Of a DNA stretch of 64,000 bases, positions 24,401-36,150 are shown piece by piece (position 1 is the first letter of the stretch; every line of letters begins with the position of its first letter). The position numbers were made by a program, and so were the translations under genes. This DNA comes from Acanthaster planci. Lineage: Eukaryota > Echinodermata > Asteroidea > Valvatida > Acanthasteridae. The notes beneath the pieces are model-generated. The model was not told where the DNA came from. It did not search any database and saw nothing but the letters and a program-made list of their open reading frames with translations. The stretch is from contig NW_019091542.1 of the NCBI RefSeq assembly GCF_001949145.1, forward strand, positions 149,372-213,371, in the 5' to 3' direction.

Positions 24401-26823
24401 TTAACACCGTCAAAAAGATTGAGTGTTTTTAAACGCGGATGCTTTAGAAATTTGGATGCTTTCTCAATTCGGATGCTTTCTCAATTTGGATGAAATGAGA
24501 TTTTGGGTAAAATGCGTACCCAGAATAACAATTTTACGTTAGGAAAAGTGTTCCAATTTTAAAAAAAATATTCCGAGCAGTGTTCTAGCTGGGACCATTT
24601 CAGTACCGGGTAAATTTTTGGATTGCAAAGCGTAGTCAGCGCAGTTTTCAACGCTTTCCGATGCTTGAAATGCGATCGAATTGACACATTTAATCAGAGA
24701 TGCATTTTGCAAGTGTGAATTGTTTTTATTTTAATCCCTTTCGGGGCAATTTTTGGCAATTTTCATCCCATTCAATCAACACAAAAAGTTGGCAAAAAAA
24801 TCCTTACCTACCGACCCGGAAGCAGCGCTATCTTTTTCTTGGCCTAACTAATTTGCTTCTCAGTGTGGTAAGATCCAGCGTGGGCAATGCTTATCCTGTC
24901 ACAACTAAATGTACTGTACATGCATTGCAAAACACGTATTACACGTAATTATAAGCTTCTCCATGACAAGACTTTGCAATGGCCCATTTGTATCCTGAAC
25001 TTCTGCTCACTTGTTACTACGGTGCAAAACAAGTCCAATTGCTCACAAAATATCCAAGAATCAAATCTTCGACAGTCCTCCCACTCGGGTCAACTTTAGC
25101 ACGATAATGATGCTGGACACACGTGCGAACGATATCGGTGCATGTACTTGTACAATGCGCATATTGGACGTACACAATCGCGTTGCAATCGTGCCTATTC
25201 GCCCCCTATGCATCATGCGTTAATCGGGGCAAACGAATAATTCAACCACGTTGGTTTCTACAGCTACTCACGCAGTGTGTATGCACAAAGTGCGGGATGC
25301 CAGCGACACATTTCTGACGCGCGCATTACGAGGCCAGCTCCGCATTTGAAGCAAGATATGGGACGGAAAGAACTCCCCCCCCGCCTTTGTGATGGTCATT
25401 GTTTGATCGGAATCTCAGGAATCCTTTACAGACTTCTAGGGGGGATGTGTTAGGTAACAATAGTCTAGAGTGTGTATATGGATTGGACATGGGGGGGTAC
25501 CCCTCCGTCCCATATCTTGCCTGGTATACAGCTCCGTGCTACCGGTAGCTTGGGTGTAGAGTTTACACATATATGGTTTGTACCTTCGAGTTGGAAATCG
25601 ACAAAATCTTAGTCTGGATCATACAGTCGTAAATGGACTAAACAAATCGTCAAAATTATGCCTCAAATCGTTTAAGTTGGCAAAACCTGCATTTTCAGTA
25701 ATATTTCAGTTCATTTTTTGGAAAATCCGTGCTGGGCGGCACAGCCAATTTAAGCCCCAAGTGCCGAGCGGAAATTTGCAGTACTGGGTGGTGCCGCCCA
25801 CCGTGGCTGATTCCGAGTCAACATTTTTTTCCAATTTTTAAAATGTTTGAACTTAAAAATTTCGTTCCAATCCTGAGAAAATGTTATATTATAAAAACTT
25901 TTTCGAATTTTGAAAACATGTTCACTCTTTACAAATTTATTCCTATCTAAAAAAATATGTTCCGTCTATGCAAACTCATCCTCTCTTTAAAAATTCATTC
26001 AAATCTAAAAAAATACGTCTTGCCTCTTTAAAATTTCGTTCCGTTTTTAAACAATGCATTCCAAAGTCAAAATACGATCTTCTTAAAATGACATTTGTTT
26101 TAAAGATACATTCGATTTTAAAAAACACGTTCGATTTTGAATGAAGGCATACCGGCTTGCAAAAACATGTTCCAATCTTTTTGATCCGAGTTTTGCTTCG
26201 TAATTCAAGTGGGCTCATAGAACAACTATGGATCACCGTAAAAATGCAATCATTCAATGAGATTCAGACAAAGTAACGGAAATACCAATAAAATTCCAGG
26301 TGGTTTCAAAGTTTTGCAAATGACTCGATCCTCGATCACAAAAGGGACTTCGAAAAATTTATTAGTAGGAAACAGTCATTATCATTTACCACTTCAAACT
26401 AGAACAGAAAACATAAAAACATGTCTTCATTGTAGTGACTAGAAGTGACAGTAACTAGTAGTGACAGTAACTAGTAGTGACGGTAACTAGTAGTGACAAT
26501 AACTAGTAATGACAGTAACTAGTAATGGCACTAACTAAGGCTAAATGTCTCGGTGGCACCCGAGGGTGCACACATATTTTTCAAGGGGGCACTACAAGAA
26601 AATAAGATGCAGCTGCATAGATATATAACACGACAGAAATGTCGAATTGGGATGGGGAACCCGGGGGCTCGGGCATCTAGTGGGGGCCCGTGCGCCCCCC
26701 CCCCTACGACACTGATTTGGACTGATGATTGATGTACTTACACAACACTGAAAAAACAATCGCGCTGAAAACGAAGGTCTTCATTGTTTGCAGTTGGTAG
26801 TGGACTTGCTCGACAACACCAAG
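21467..26823 (-). CDS. Ly6/uPAR-like GPI-anchored protein, tandem unit 3 (intact)
   Basis: Coding exons on the minus strand are 26784-26742 (signal peptide MKTFVFSAIVFSVL), 23587-23451 and 21829-21467, giving 180 codons with phases 1 and 0. An acceptor at 26825/26824 marks a 5'UTR intron. The LU domain has the ten cysteines (CYNC, GCG, PC-AGQC, ACH, PC, CC-SGEL-CN). It is followed by a Gly/Asp/Glu-rich spacer of about 35 residues made of imperfect GG-x repeats, then a small-residue site and the hydrophobic C-terminus LINFSITLVVFAPLCALAF ending right at the stop, the standard layout of a GPI-anchor signal. It is therefore predicted to be an extracellular membrane-anchored protein. Introns are much larger than in units 1 and 2 (3.15 kb and 1.6 kb) and carry minisatellites. 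Ligand unknown. Confidence 0.88.
24437..24494. repeat. 17-bp tandem repeat GGATGCTTTCTCAATTT, just over three copies
   Basis: Units start at 24437, 24454 and 24471, followed by a partial fourth copy. It lies in intron 1 of the unit 3 Ly6-like gene. Confidence 0.8.
25835..26180. repeat. Diverged AT-rich minisatellite, period about 20 bp
   Basis: More than a dozen degenerate units of the type TTTAAAAATTTCGTTCCAAT follow one another at about 19-21 bp spacing. It lies in intron 1 of the unit 3 gene and is absent from units 1 and 2. Confidence 0.65.
26435..26541. repeat. 16-bp minisatellite TAACTAGTAGTGACAG, about six copies
   Basis: Adjacent near-identical 16-bp units with single-base changes (GACAG, GACGG, GACAA). 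It lies 0.2 kb from the signal exon in intron 1 of the unit 3 gene. Confidence 0.85.
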
Positions 26824-29800
26824 CTGTTGAGAAAAGGCATCAATTTAGTTGAAGCTCAGAAACAGCACATGCTTAGAAAACATCTCAGAGAAGATAGATT
26901 TATTCATTTATTTTTGTTTTACTTTATGGAAGCACAATATTGCTAAGTACAGTAAACAGTCATATATAGCTGTACAAAAAAATCAAGCAAGTTGGAACAT
27001 CTAAACAGACAATAACACTGAACAAATTTGTGACCCGTTACCACAAAATGAGCTCAAAGTCAGAAGTTTCGAAAAAATTATGAATTCAACAGGAAGAGAG
27101 CTTCTCAATAAGGGTAAAAATGCATGCATCTGCATGTATGTGATGACATTATTCCGGCGGCAATGTGTCTTTGTATTAACATTTTTTTCAGAATAGACAA
27201 GAAAAAATACTTTTGTCAATATTGGTGGGAAAATGAGGTTTTAAGTATCTTTTAAAATATGGATAAAAGTGTAAATAAATAAAATATATATAAATAAAAT
27301 CTGAATTTTCAAAAAAACTTGGAATCAAATAAAAAACAGGTTACTATTTTCACATTACAAATTCAAAATATTGATCTCCTCTTCAATTTTTTGGTTCGAA
27401 CGGTCATCATAGCCATTTTGTCGTGACGTTTCATATTTTCAGGAATGAAGGATGTCTGACTGTAACGCTGCTTTTCTCTGTAAATTGCCTTTTAGGGGGC
27501 AATTCTATTAATAAACATCTGAGACATTGACTCCTGCTCTGTCGAAAATTAATATTTAAATGCAATGAACATTTCTCATTATATATTACTTTCTTAATTC
27601 ATTTCCTTTTTAATGTATTAAAACTATTACACGTGATCTTTGTTAGGCTGAAAAGTGGATTTGTTTTATACATAACTATAAAATTATCCATGTTTTCCTA
27701 GACAACTGGGGGCGCTGTTGCTGCATGTCAGATGAAGAAGACACGGTTCAGTGCGTAAAGGTTTTTCTGTTCAAATCATGAGCCCAGAATGTGCTCACTG
27801 CAAAACCTCTCAAAAGGGGTTGACTGCTGGCTTAGTGCTATCTACTTACACAACAATGACTCATCCCAGAGAAAACTCAGGCCACCCAATTTTTTAAAAT
27901 GCGGGATCTTTTCTACTAGTATGACATTTTAGTTTTGTTCATGACACTGAAAAAGACATTAAGCAGCTATTTCTAAAGATGAATTTGACATTAAACAGCC
28001 TTTGAAATGGTGACACAAAAACTTAAGTGAGATTAACTGACACAAAAGATGTATTTGAAATTACCTTAAAAAATGCAGCTTTACCCTTAAAATTGACTTA
28101 AAGAAAAACAGCAATATGCAGCAGAGGAAGGAAAGCCAATGGATAGCTCGTATGCATGCGTGTAATGATTCCGAATGCTGAACGCTTAACAAAAACAAAC
28201 TGAGAATCGGAAATTCACATTTATGTTGGCATATTGTAACATTGTAAAAGCAGTAACAAACAAAAACTGAAACCTTTTCTAGTCACACTGCGGATGAGAA
28301 AATCTTCAGGGGAAGATATACGGACGCCAGCCTTACCGGATATGCGGCTATTTATAGCCATAGCAAGCAAACACATGTCCGGAAAAGGGAACAAGGAAAA
28401 TACCGAGTCGTTTACTGAGAAAATATTTAGAGTTTTCAGACCAGTCTCACAGGATTTGTGCACAGGGTTTCAAGTGACGTCCGTATATGAAACTCTTTCC
28501 ATGTTCAGAATGTAAGAAACTACATAATTTACGGAATAGTTAATGGCAATATCTGAATGCAGTTGGACTTGAGCATGCTGCTTGCAGCCGTTGACAAGAA
28601 GAGAGAGACAGAAGAATAATTCTTCCCTCTTCTTATTCCTGCACGATTCCTAATTAATCATAATACACCAGCTACTTTTCAGTCAGCATAGAAGGTTAAT
28701 TGAAAGTAACGAGAAGAACTTGTATGACATACCTTTTTCTTGCAATCTCTCGGTTCCTCCGAAGTGAATGATGCGACTACAACAAAGAGGGAACGACGTG
28801 CAAGAGACGTGGTCGCGGGCCGTGGAAAAATGATTCAAGCCCGTCTAGGTGTGGTCTGGACGCATGCGTACTACAACTATGTCGCCTGTATGTACCCATA
28901 GTGGGGGTTTTCCAAACCTCGTTTCTGCGTGACAGGAAAACTGTTTGTGTCCACACAAAACAAGTATACTTTCACTTTCAAGGTAATAACCTTTGGGTTC
29001 ATACCATACAGTGCTTTGTTCTTTGAGCAAAAGAAGTTTCTTCAGTAAATGGCTAAATTAACATTTCAAGGTGGGGGGCTGACAGGCGAAGCCAGTCCGA
29101 TCGAAGCCTGGATTTGGAAGTTCAAGCTACCTCATAAATAACTGGGAAAGGGTGATAGATGATCCTTCTAGACTGGTTCCCGTTCCCAGTTCACTGTCAT
29201 TTAGTGTTTACAGGTTTTCGGGAATTCATCCCAAGGTATGTAGTTTTTGCAAGAAGGAGGCCTAATACGCGTTCAAGTAATATTTATTTATTTACCGATA
29301 ACCAGAAATGCACTTAATAACAAAATAGTTGAACCATCACAGGCATTACAAGTTGGAATTGAAAAAAGTTGATTCACTTGTTCTTGAAAACATATACTTA
29401 TTTTGGGGTTCAATGAGGGGTTAGGTCAAACCCTATAAAAGAAAACCAACAACCCGGCATTTGCACGCGATTACTTCAAAACAAACTGAATACACCAAAG
29501 TAACATGTTAATAATAATCAATAACTATTTTTAATTAAATTGTTATACATGTACTAGATTCTTGTCTTATGACAATTACAGAATACCAGTGATTCATACG
29601 CTCATTTTCCACACGCACAGATATATATGCAGGTTTCCTGTGTGCACCATTTGTTTTCAAATAAAGTTTGTAAAAACTAAAATGCGAAATGGCAACTGCG
29701 CACAGCCACGATTACACAAATCGAAAATCTGTCATGAAATCAAACACATGCTCCAACAAGGAACCCTGCGGCGTAGTAACCTGGAGAAAATGAGTCACTG

Positions 29801-31541
29801 ATCATGTTGGCGGTGAAACATTAAAAATTAACAATTATTTGAAAATGTCGTATAAATTAGTCAGAGACTGTGAGATGAAGTCATTATTCGTTCACTCTTC
29901 ATGCTTAACCAGAAAACTACACAGCAGTTAAATTTTGTGATTCATGATCTACTGCTTATTCAGCTGGGAATTTGGACTGTCTGTAGATCTTGACGGAAAC
30001 GATGTGGAGCAAACGAAAGCCCATCCCTCAGCAAATGTTCTTGTCTGTGTTTCAAACGTAATGAGAGAAAAGGCGAGATCAAAGAGGGAAAAATGTCCCC
30101 AAATTTATTAGTCTCACCCATTGGAAAGGCCCTAAAAAGGACTTAAATAAATTCACAAATTCCTTCCTCCCAAGATTCGATTCTGCATCCGCCCTTAATG
30201 CCGGTCCTCTGCTTGTATAAACACATGCAGACGTCTTAGCATTATGCAGGGTGAATGTGTAGACTAAATCCAGGACAGTTATGTCTGTGAGTGTGGCAGT
30301 CAACTGTGCGTACACGTTTCCATAATCATAGCCCGTAACGTTTTTCCTATTTCATTAGGATATTTACATATTTTGGTTGTACATTCTACATACATGCTGT
30401 TTGTACCTTTTTGCTTCTCAGTTTATATCTGTGGTCTTTTCAGCGTGTATGATTATAACGTGTCATTCAGTACCGGTATTCGTTGTTGTTTGATGTAATG
30501 TGGTGTTGAACAGGCTCGTTCCGGAGAAGGTTCTATTAATATCTTATAAATTACAAGATTTAATAAATTACTTCTTCTATAAGGTTATTGCCATTCTTAT
30601 TTCTATTTTATGGGTTTTTTTTTATTTCAGAGGAATGTGATCACTATCGGCTTTCGAGTCATTTTCTCCCAAGAACGAGAATCCAGTGAACTTGTAAACA
30701 ACACGGCTGAGTAGAAAATACCGATAGGTAATGCCACCCAGGCAAACGGAAGGAGTCTCCCAACAGTCGTATGTTGTTTTCCAACACCATCTTAATATGC
30801 GTCCAGACATGTTGCGATCTTGTAGCTTACAGGGCGAGAGAGGTGCTGCGTATTCCGTCTACGTGCAGGCAATGATACCTCCACGTGGATGCGCGTGTAG
30901 AATGTAAACCATTGATCTCCGTTGTAAAGACTGTACAGGATACGGTGCACGCCATGTATAAAAATGGAGAGCAAAGGTTGGAACATTTTCTTATCATGTG
31001 CTCCAAATGCAACGCGGAAGTACAACAATTTTACAGCATCACAGGCATGTTCACATCGAGCCAAACTATAGTGAATGTGCGTATTTAGGTTTCTGGCGTA
31101 TCAGCATTCTCTGCCCAGCGTTTTAGAATACAGGCGTCGATAGGAAAATAGCCATCCTGACAAAAAGCCGTAAAAATCTGTACAATTTTCATGTTTTTTT
31201 TTGTTTTTATAAACATCATGGTCACACTGCTCAACTCCTCACATAAAGTTGTCCTCTAGTCCCTAGTAACTGAAGATGCCACGGGTGCATATATAATAAT
31301 GAGGCATGTTGCGTTTTTTTAATTATCAAGAGTCTCAGAATATCGGGTGTACTTCGGATGCAAAGTCTACCTACTTTAAATAAGTACATTCTAATTTGAA
31401 CACTCGTTATCCAGTTAGAGTTTACATTTACATGCGAATGTGGAAGGAGGTTCCTTAAAAACAGAGTTTGTAGAGTAGGGATCCCCTTGAATATAAATGA
31501 ACACATGAATAAGAGAAGAAAAGAAAATTAGAGTGAGCAAT

Positions 31542-31711
31542 ACGGGCCATTCACAATAGTGCGCCACCAAGAATTTACAACGTGTTGGCCAACCACAAAG
31601 CGCGAAATTTGTCGACCCTTTCCAAACGCGCACTGGGTCGACAGATTTTTCGCATTGTGATTGGCCAACGCGTTGCAAACTCTTGGTGGCGCGCTATTGT
31701 GAAACGCCCGT
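31542..31711. mobile_element. MITE-like foldback, GGGCGTTTCACAATAGTGCGCC family, copy 1
   Basis: Terminal inverted repeats of about 50 bp: ACGGGCCATTCACAATAGTG at the left and CGCTATTGTGAAACGCCCGT at the right. The flanking dinucleotide TA occurs on both sides. The inner part (TTGTCGACCC...GGGTCGACAG) is also palindromic. There is no coding capacity. Confidence 0.85.
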
Positions 31712-31850
31712 ATTTGGTATTCCAAAGCGTATGCCCAGCACGAAACTATTCGGTAAAAGCTACGTGCGCGCAATAGTCTGTCCTATCAGCGCATATCGTT
31801 AACTCACGTACGCAGTTTGTTCCCAAAAGATGTTGATGTTGATATCCATA
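31712..31850. mobile_element. MITE-like element, TTGGTATTCCAA family, copy 2 (partial)
   Basis: Starts directly at the right end of the preceding foldback (TTTGGTATTCCAAAGCGTATG) and shares CTGTCCTATCAGCGCA and TTTGTTCCCRAAA with the copies at 17811 and 39143. The right terminal repeat is not recognisable. Confidence 0.65.
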
Positions 31851-32568
31851 ATAAAGACATGCTCATAATACACAGGAAACACATAACACGCATAACACAA
31901 GGTGACACAAATAGACGGAATAAGAAAAGTAACCCGTTGAGAAGGTAAATTGAGCTCAACTTCTTCGATAAGAAATACGTTTTCAGTTTTAATTTAAACA
32001 ATGCAAGACAAAGAATGCCGATAAGTGAGTTAAGAACTTGTCTTAACGGATTACGCGCTCAGTGCGCGTGTTGTTCGATGCGAACACATCACCGTTCAAT
32101 TCATACAACAGATGGATGTGACGACAGTAAATTCACACACAGTCTCACGACTTCATAATCCGATTCTAATTTTAGTTTTATCTCGATTAAGAAGCAGCCC
32201 TTATCAGTCTGATGACGAATCCTACTAATTTGTGAGTTTTCGATTAAATAACACCCTTTTTAATACTACAGTTTACTTTAAAAAGCTAATTAGCCAAATT
32301 GTTGTAACCTGCTGGACAGAAAAGATCGATACGTACCCTGTGTTAGTCATTTTGGGCTTGTGCAGTTAAAAGAGGGACCAAACCAGCATTTTATCACAAA
32401 TCTTAAAACGTCTGGTCTGGAAAAAGAGCGGAGTAAAAGAAGACCAACCTGAGCTTAGCAGAGCAAGATCTTTGCGTGAAACACTGCGTAGTTATTGCTC
32501 CTCTTAATTAATGTTACTAATTCATTTATCTCATTTTTTCTTATCTCCCTACCTTTGTTTTCTTGCAG

Positions 32569-33797
32569 GTGGATGGAATGTAAATTCCGTTTTGACAGTT
32601 CTGAGAAGATTATGGGACACTCTAAACTAATAACTGTATGCATATTTCTGATGAGTAAGTTAAAAAAACAAATGTATTAAGTATGAAAAGGTATTGCTGC
32701 AACACCTGTGGAAATAGGCCTATTTTTCACGTAAGTAGGCCTACGTGATAGCTTTTAGTAATTTACGGTCATCGAATTATAATGTACGACACGTGAAACT
32801 AAAAAGAAATTCAGGGTTGTGGCTGTAATAATACGTTTCCGTAATTTAGTAACACTAACTCCCTTGAATTTCCATGCTTCTAGATAAAACAACGATTTGA
32901 CTAATACGTCGATGATGTGGAGTTTGACTAAAAAGGGTCATTTTTAAGTGAAGACCTTTTGTTCTTTTTTCTGTCTTTCAGTTCTTATAGCATGTGCTGA
33001 GAGCCGCTTAAGATGTTACAACTGCACGTATGTCGAGTATAAGAAGAAGGAAACATGGGCGGGTCTCGAGGAGTGTCAGGCGAAGAAATTTGACGATGAG
33101 AAAATTCCGGTGATAACATGTGACGGTACATGCGTGGTAAGTTGCAAATAACGATGCAAAACTATCTTTAAAAAACACCAACTTATTTACAATAATGGAC
33201 TACTGGCAGAAGCGCCCCTTGTTTAAAACTCACAAGCGTCTGAGCCAGGTTGAAACTTTGGGGGAGGGGTCTTTCTTTCTACTTAAGTGGGGTTATTTCA
33301 GTCGTAGATACACTTTCAAAATGTTTTAACATCAAGGGATGGCGTTTCATTCCAGCAAGCAGAATAAAAGTTTTAAACTTAAGATTTCAATACCAAATCA
33401 TCTGCCCTTGTTCTTATCAACCACAGCAGTTTTTCTCCCTCTCAATATTCAAACATCTTTTCTTTTTTTTAGGTTCGTTTGTTTGTTTTTCCTTTGGTCC
33501 TTTCAGACACGTTCCGTCTGGGGCGATGTGGTAGTTACTCAGCGAACCTGCCACCAAAGTAACAGTGGTCCATGTAACCGGATCGACCGCTATAACATTG
33601 GTCAAGACGGTTACCTGTCGCAGGTGTGTTGCCGTGGTTCTCGGTGTAACCATAAAGGGAACGACAATGCTGGTCACCCTCATATTAGCGCTAAGACTCT
33701 CTTTGTTATCGAAACGATGGCTCTTCTTTGCTTTGTGATGTTTGGACCAGTTGATATTTGGACAAACGGCCAAACATATTCTTGGAGAATTCCTTAA
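32569..33797 (+). CDS. Ly6/uPAR-like protein, plus-strand gene 4
   Basis: The signal exon starts with ATG at 32612 and ends at 32654 (43 nt, MGHSKLITVCIFLM, donor GTAAGT), preceded by a 5'UTR acceptor at 32567-32568. The next exons are 32982-33136 (155 nt, LRCYNCTYVEY...) and 33507-33797 (291 nt). Phases are 1 and 0 and the total is 162 codons. Ten LU cysteines are present (CYNC, EEC, TC-DGTC, TCH, PC, CC-RGSR-CN). The C-terminus has a hydrophobic run (TLFVIETMALLCFVMFGPV) but then continues for about 17 mostly polar residues (DIWTNGQTYSWRIP) before the stop, which is unusual for a GPI signal. It could be a single-pass anchor or a GPI signal extended by stop loss. The exon plan shows common descent with the minus-strand units, but the sequence is well diverged. 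Confidence 0.85.
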
Positions 33798-34041
33798 GTT
33801 ACTGGGGTGGCACAGCAGAGAGAGAAGAGCATTTGCGTAAATTGGCTACTCTTTCTCGACTCCGTGATATTTAAATTCAGTGCCAGGACAAGCTACGAAT
33901 TCTTGAGGATAGAAGACACACTTGTGTATTATACGCAATTTCAACTACAATGCCTACTTTTCCTCACAACTATTATGCCGTTTCTATTTTGCTAATTTAT
34001 CAAGAAGAACAATAATATAGAATATCATCAGATATATGGAC

Positions 34042-34047
34042 AATAAA
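34042..34047 (+). terminator. AATAAA polyadenylation signal for Ly6-like gene 4
   Basis: A canonical AATAAA lies about 245 bp after the stop of the gene at 32569-33797 and is followed by a GT/T-containing stretch (gtacactgagtttataatct). It is the first AATAAA downstream on that strand that I noticed. Confidence 0.5.
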
Positions 34048-36150
34048 GTACACTGAGTTTATAATCTTTGCCGACTCCTTCGGAAATTTGTAACTTCATT
34101 TTGGATTCAGCAAAGGGCACACAGTGTCAATTGTACGGTCTTCATGTTACTTGGTGAATCGTAAGTCACTTTGGTATAGGACAAACAGTCGTGCTTGAGA
34201 CCCTTTCTTGTCCGATCAACAAACTTCTCAGGATGCAACACAGACCAATATCGATTCCATATTATGGCTTCTGACCTTCTGACCCCCTTTTCCTACACTC
34301 CATGTGTTTTAATTAGCTCAACAGTCTGCAATTAATCATATATACAAGCAACTGAAAAAGCTCGCCTACGCGCATGCGGCTGGAAAAACCATGGTTATAA
34401 TTACCCACACCAACACGAACTTTAGGATGTAAAATGCACATTGCTTGCATAGTGTTCTGGATAAAATCTACACATAAAAATAGTTTTTGGGTATGCAACT
34501 GTTCCGGAGGTGCATACTATGCCCTGTATTATTTATGTGCACAATTTACACGAACGGACGGTACCTACACTCAAATGTATGTTTTTATATACCTCATCGT
34601 CGTGCAATCGGCGCTCCATACTCTGAGCAGGACATACCTCGTTAAAAACCAAACGCACGATTCATCCGTCCGTCGCTGTCAGTTGGGCTCTGTTTGGACT
34701 GCGCAGTCTTTTCATTACTGCTGTTCTGTCAACTGAAACCGGCAGGTAGGCCTGTGTAAGTATAATGTTTAAATGATAAGCATTTCGGTTTATTTTATGA
34801 GCCAAGTTTATTGTGTTCATTTATTATTTCATGGATTACTGTACATCTGGGGCTCCATAGGATTGGCGTATGTAAGTTAATGGTTAGGCCGCGCCTCCAT
34901 GCGTCAATAATAACCTCACCCACATAAGGTTGAAAGGTTGGCTGGTTTCACGGGGGCCAGAATTAAAGCAGTGCGTGCGTCTCGTTTTTGAACTTACGCT
35001 ACACCTACGAATTCGAGTAATACAGTGCCAAGTATGTTGTCGTTTCGCAGTAGTCAGTGGTCGGTAACCACGATTTTGCATCGTCTACTTGCGCTTGAAC
35101 TTGATGCACTGATCGAACCTTTGCTGCTGATATTTATAGTCTCTTTGCCACTACGCGGACTGCATGACCTTGCACGGCAAACAGTGCACTTTCACAGCTT
35201 CGCGCGCCTTTCCATACGGAACAAGCTTTGGGTGAGGATAATTTCAGCCGAAAAAATATTGGTAGACCCTACGTACGCGCTTTCGTGGAGGTTAAAGTCC
35301 GTGTAGACCGATCATGATTCATAATAAGGCCAAATTTTTCTCTCTGACATATCCATTATATTTCTATACCTTAACTTTGAAATGAATGCGAATTAATGAC
35401 AGCCGAGCACAGACGTCAGGAAGCAAAAACCCTCCAATGACAGCGCGGAACAACAAGGCTGTTAAGTCATATTGGACAAGTATGACTCACACCGTAACTG
35501 GTGACAGCGGCTGGCTGGCCGCTAGCTGGCGTTATACTAACTGGCGCTGGCCGGCTGGCCAGATGAATATGGCTTGAGGCTCAAGGCCAAGGGGAAGTTC
35601 AGCGCACTGACGATTTATAGCTTAGTGTACGTGTATGTCAACTTGACAGTTACTACAAATTTCAACGCCGTAGCATTCCGTTTTAAGCTCCGGGGTCTGT
35701 TGACTTGGAACGAAGAGAACGCATACCCTGAACTGTATGGCTACTCGATCGGACCGCGTACTTAGTATGCCAATACAGAGTTTTTGGGCGTACAAGCTGA
35801 AAACTGACCGAGCGTTTTTTATACTTGGACTCGGCCTAACGCAAGCCGGCCGATAAAAATCGGGGAGGGGGACTCGGCAAAGGGAATGCCCCTTTTCTGG
35901 CCCCCATTGGCAAAAACCATAAGCATCAAAGCTAGCGTTGTTCTTGTAATGTTCACCTCCTAGCTGGTACTGTGAACCCCCTGCACCAAGGCAGGCCACA
36001 CAGGCTTATAAAATTTGTAATTTTGAAGTTTAAGTTACTGACCTTTTTGAACTCAATAATAATAAAATATACATAATGTTAAGCGATTTGTGTCATAGGA
36101 AAGTGGCAACTAGGATGTTGTTGACAAGTTGCATTTCGTTGCTTTTTCAG
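34048..36150. other. Spacer between Ly6-like genes 4 and 5
   Basis: No coding exon or recognised repeat family. The acceptor at 36149-36150 means that a 5'UTR exon and the promoter of gene 5 should lie somewhere in this stretch, but I cannot place them. Confidence 0.35.

Larger units (their letters stand above)
26824..32568. other. Intergenic spacer between unit 3 and gene 4
   Basis: Upstream of the unit 3 gene, 26824-27000 still resembles the equivalent flank of units 1 and 2; beyond that I see no homology to the units. AT-rich, with no supportable coding exon. A weak look-alike of the signal-exon donor (CTACTTACACAACAATGACTC at 27842) could be a relic of another copy, but only about 20 bases support it. 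Confidence 0.4.

Noticed and set aside
26435-26541. Regularly spaced repeats that could suggest a CRISPR array
   Set aside because: There are no unique spacers between the units; it is a simple head-to-tail minisatellite in animal DNA.
27842-27870. Possible relic of a fourth signal-peptide exon of the minus-strand Ly6 array
   Set aside because: Only about 20 bases around a donor resemble the family, and there is no start codon or hydrophobic frame.
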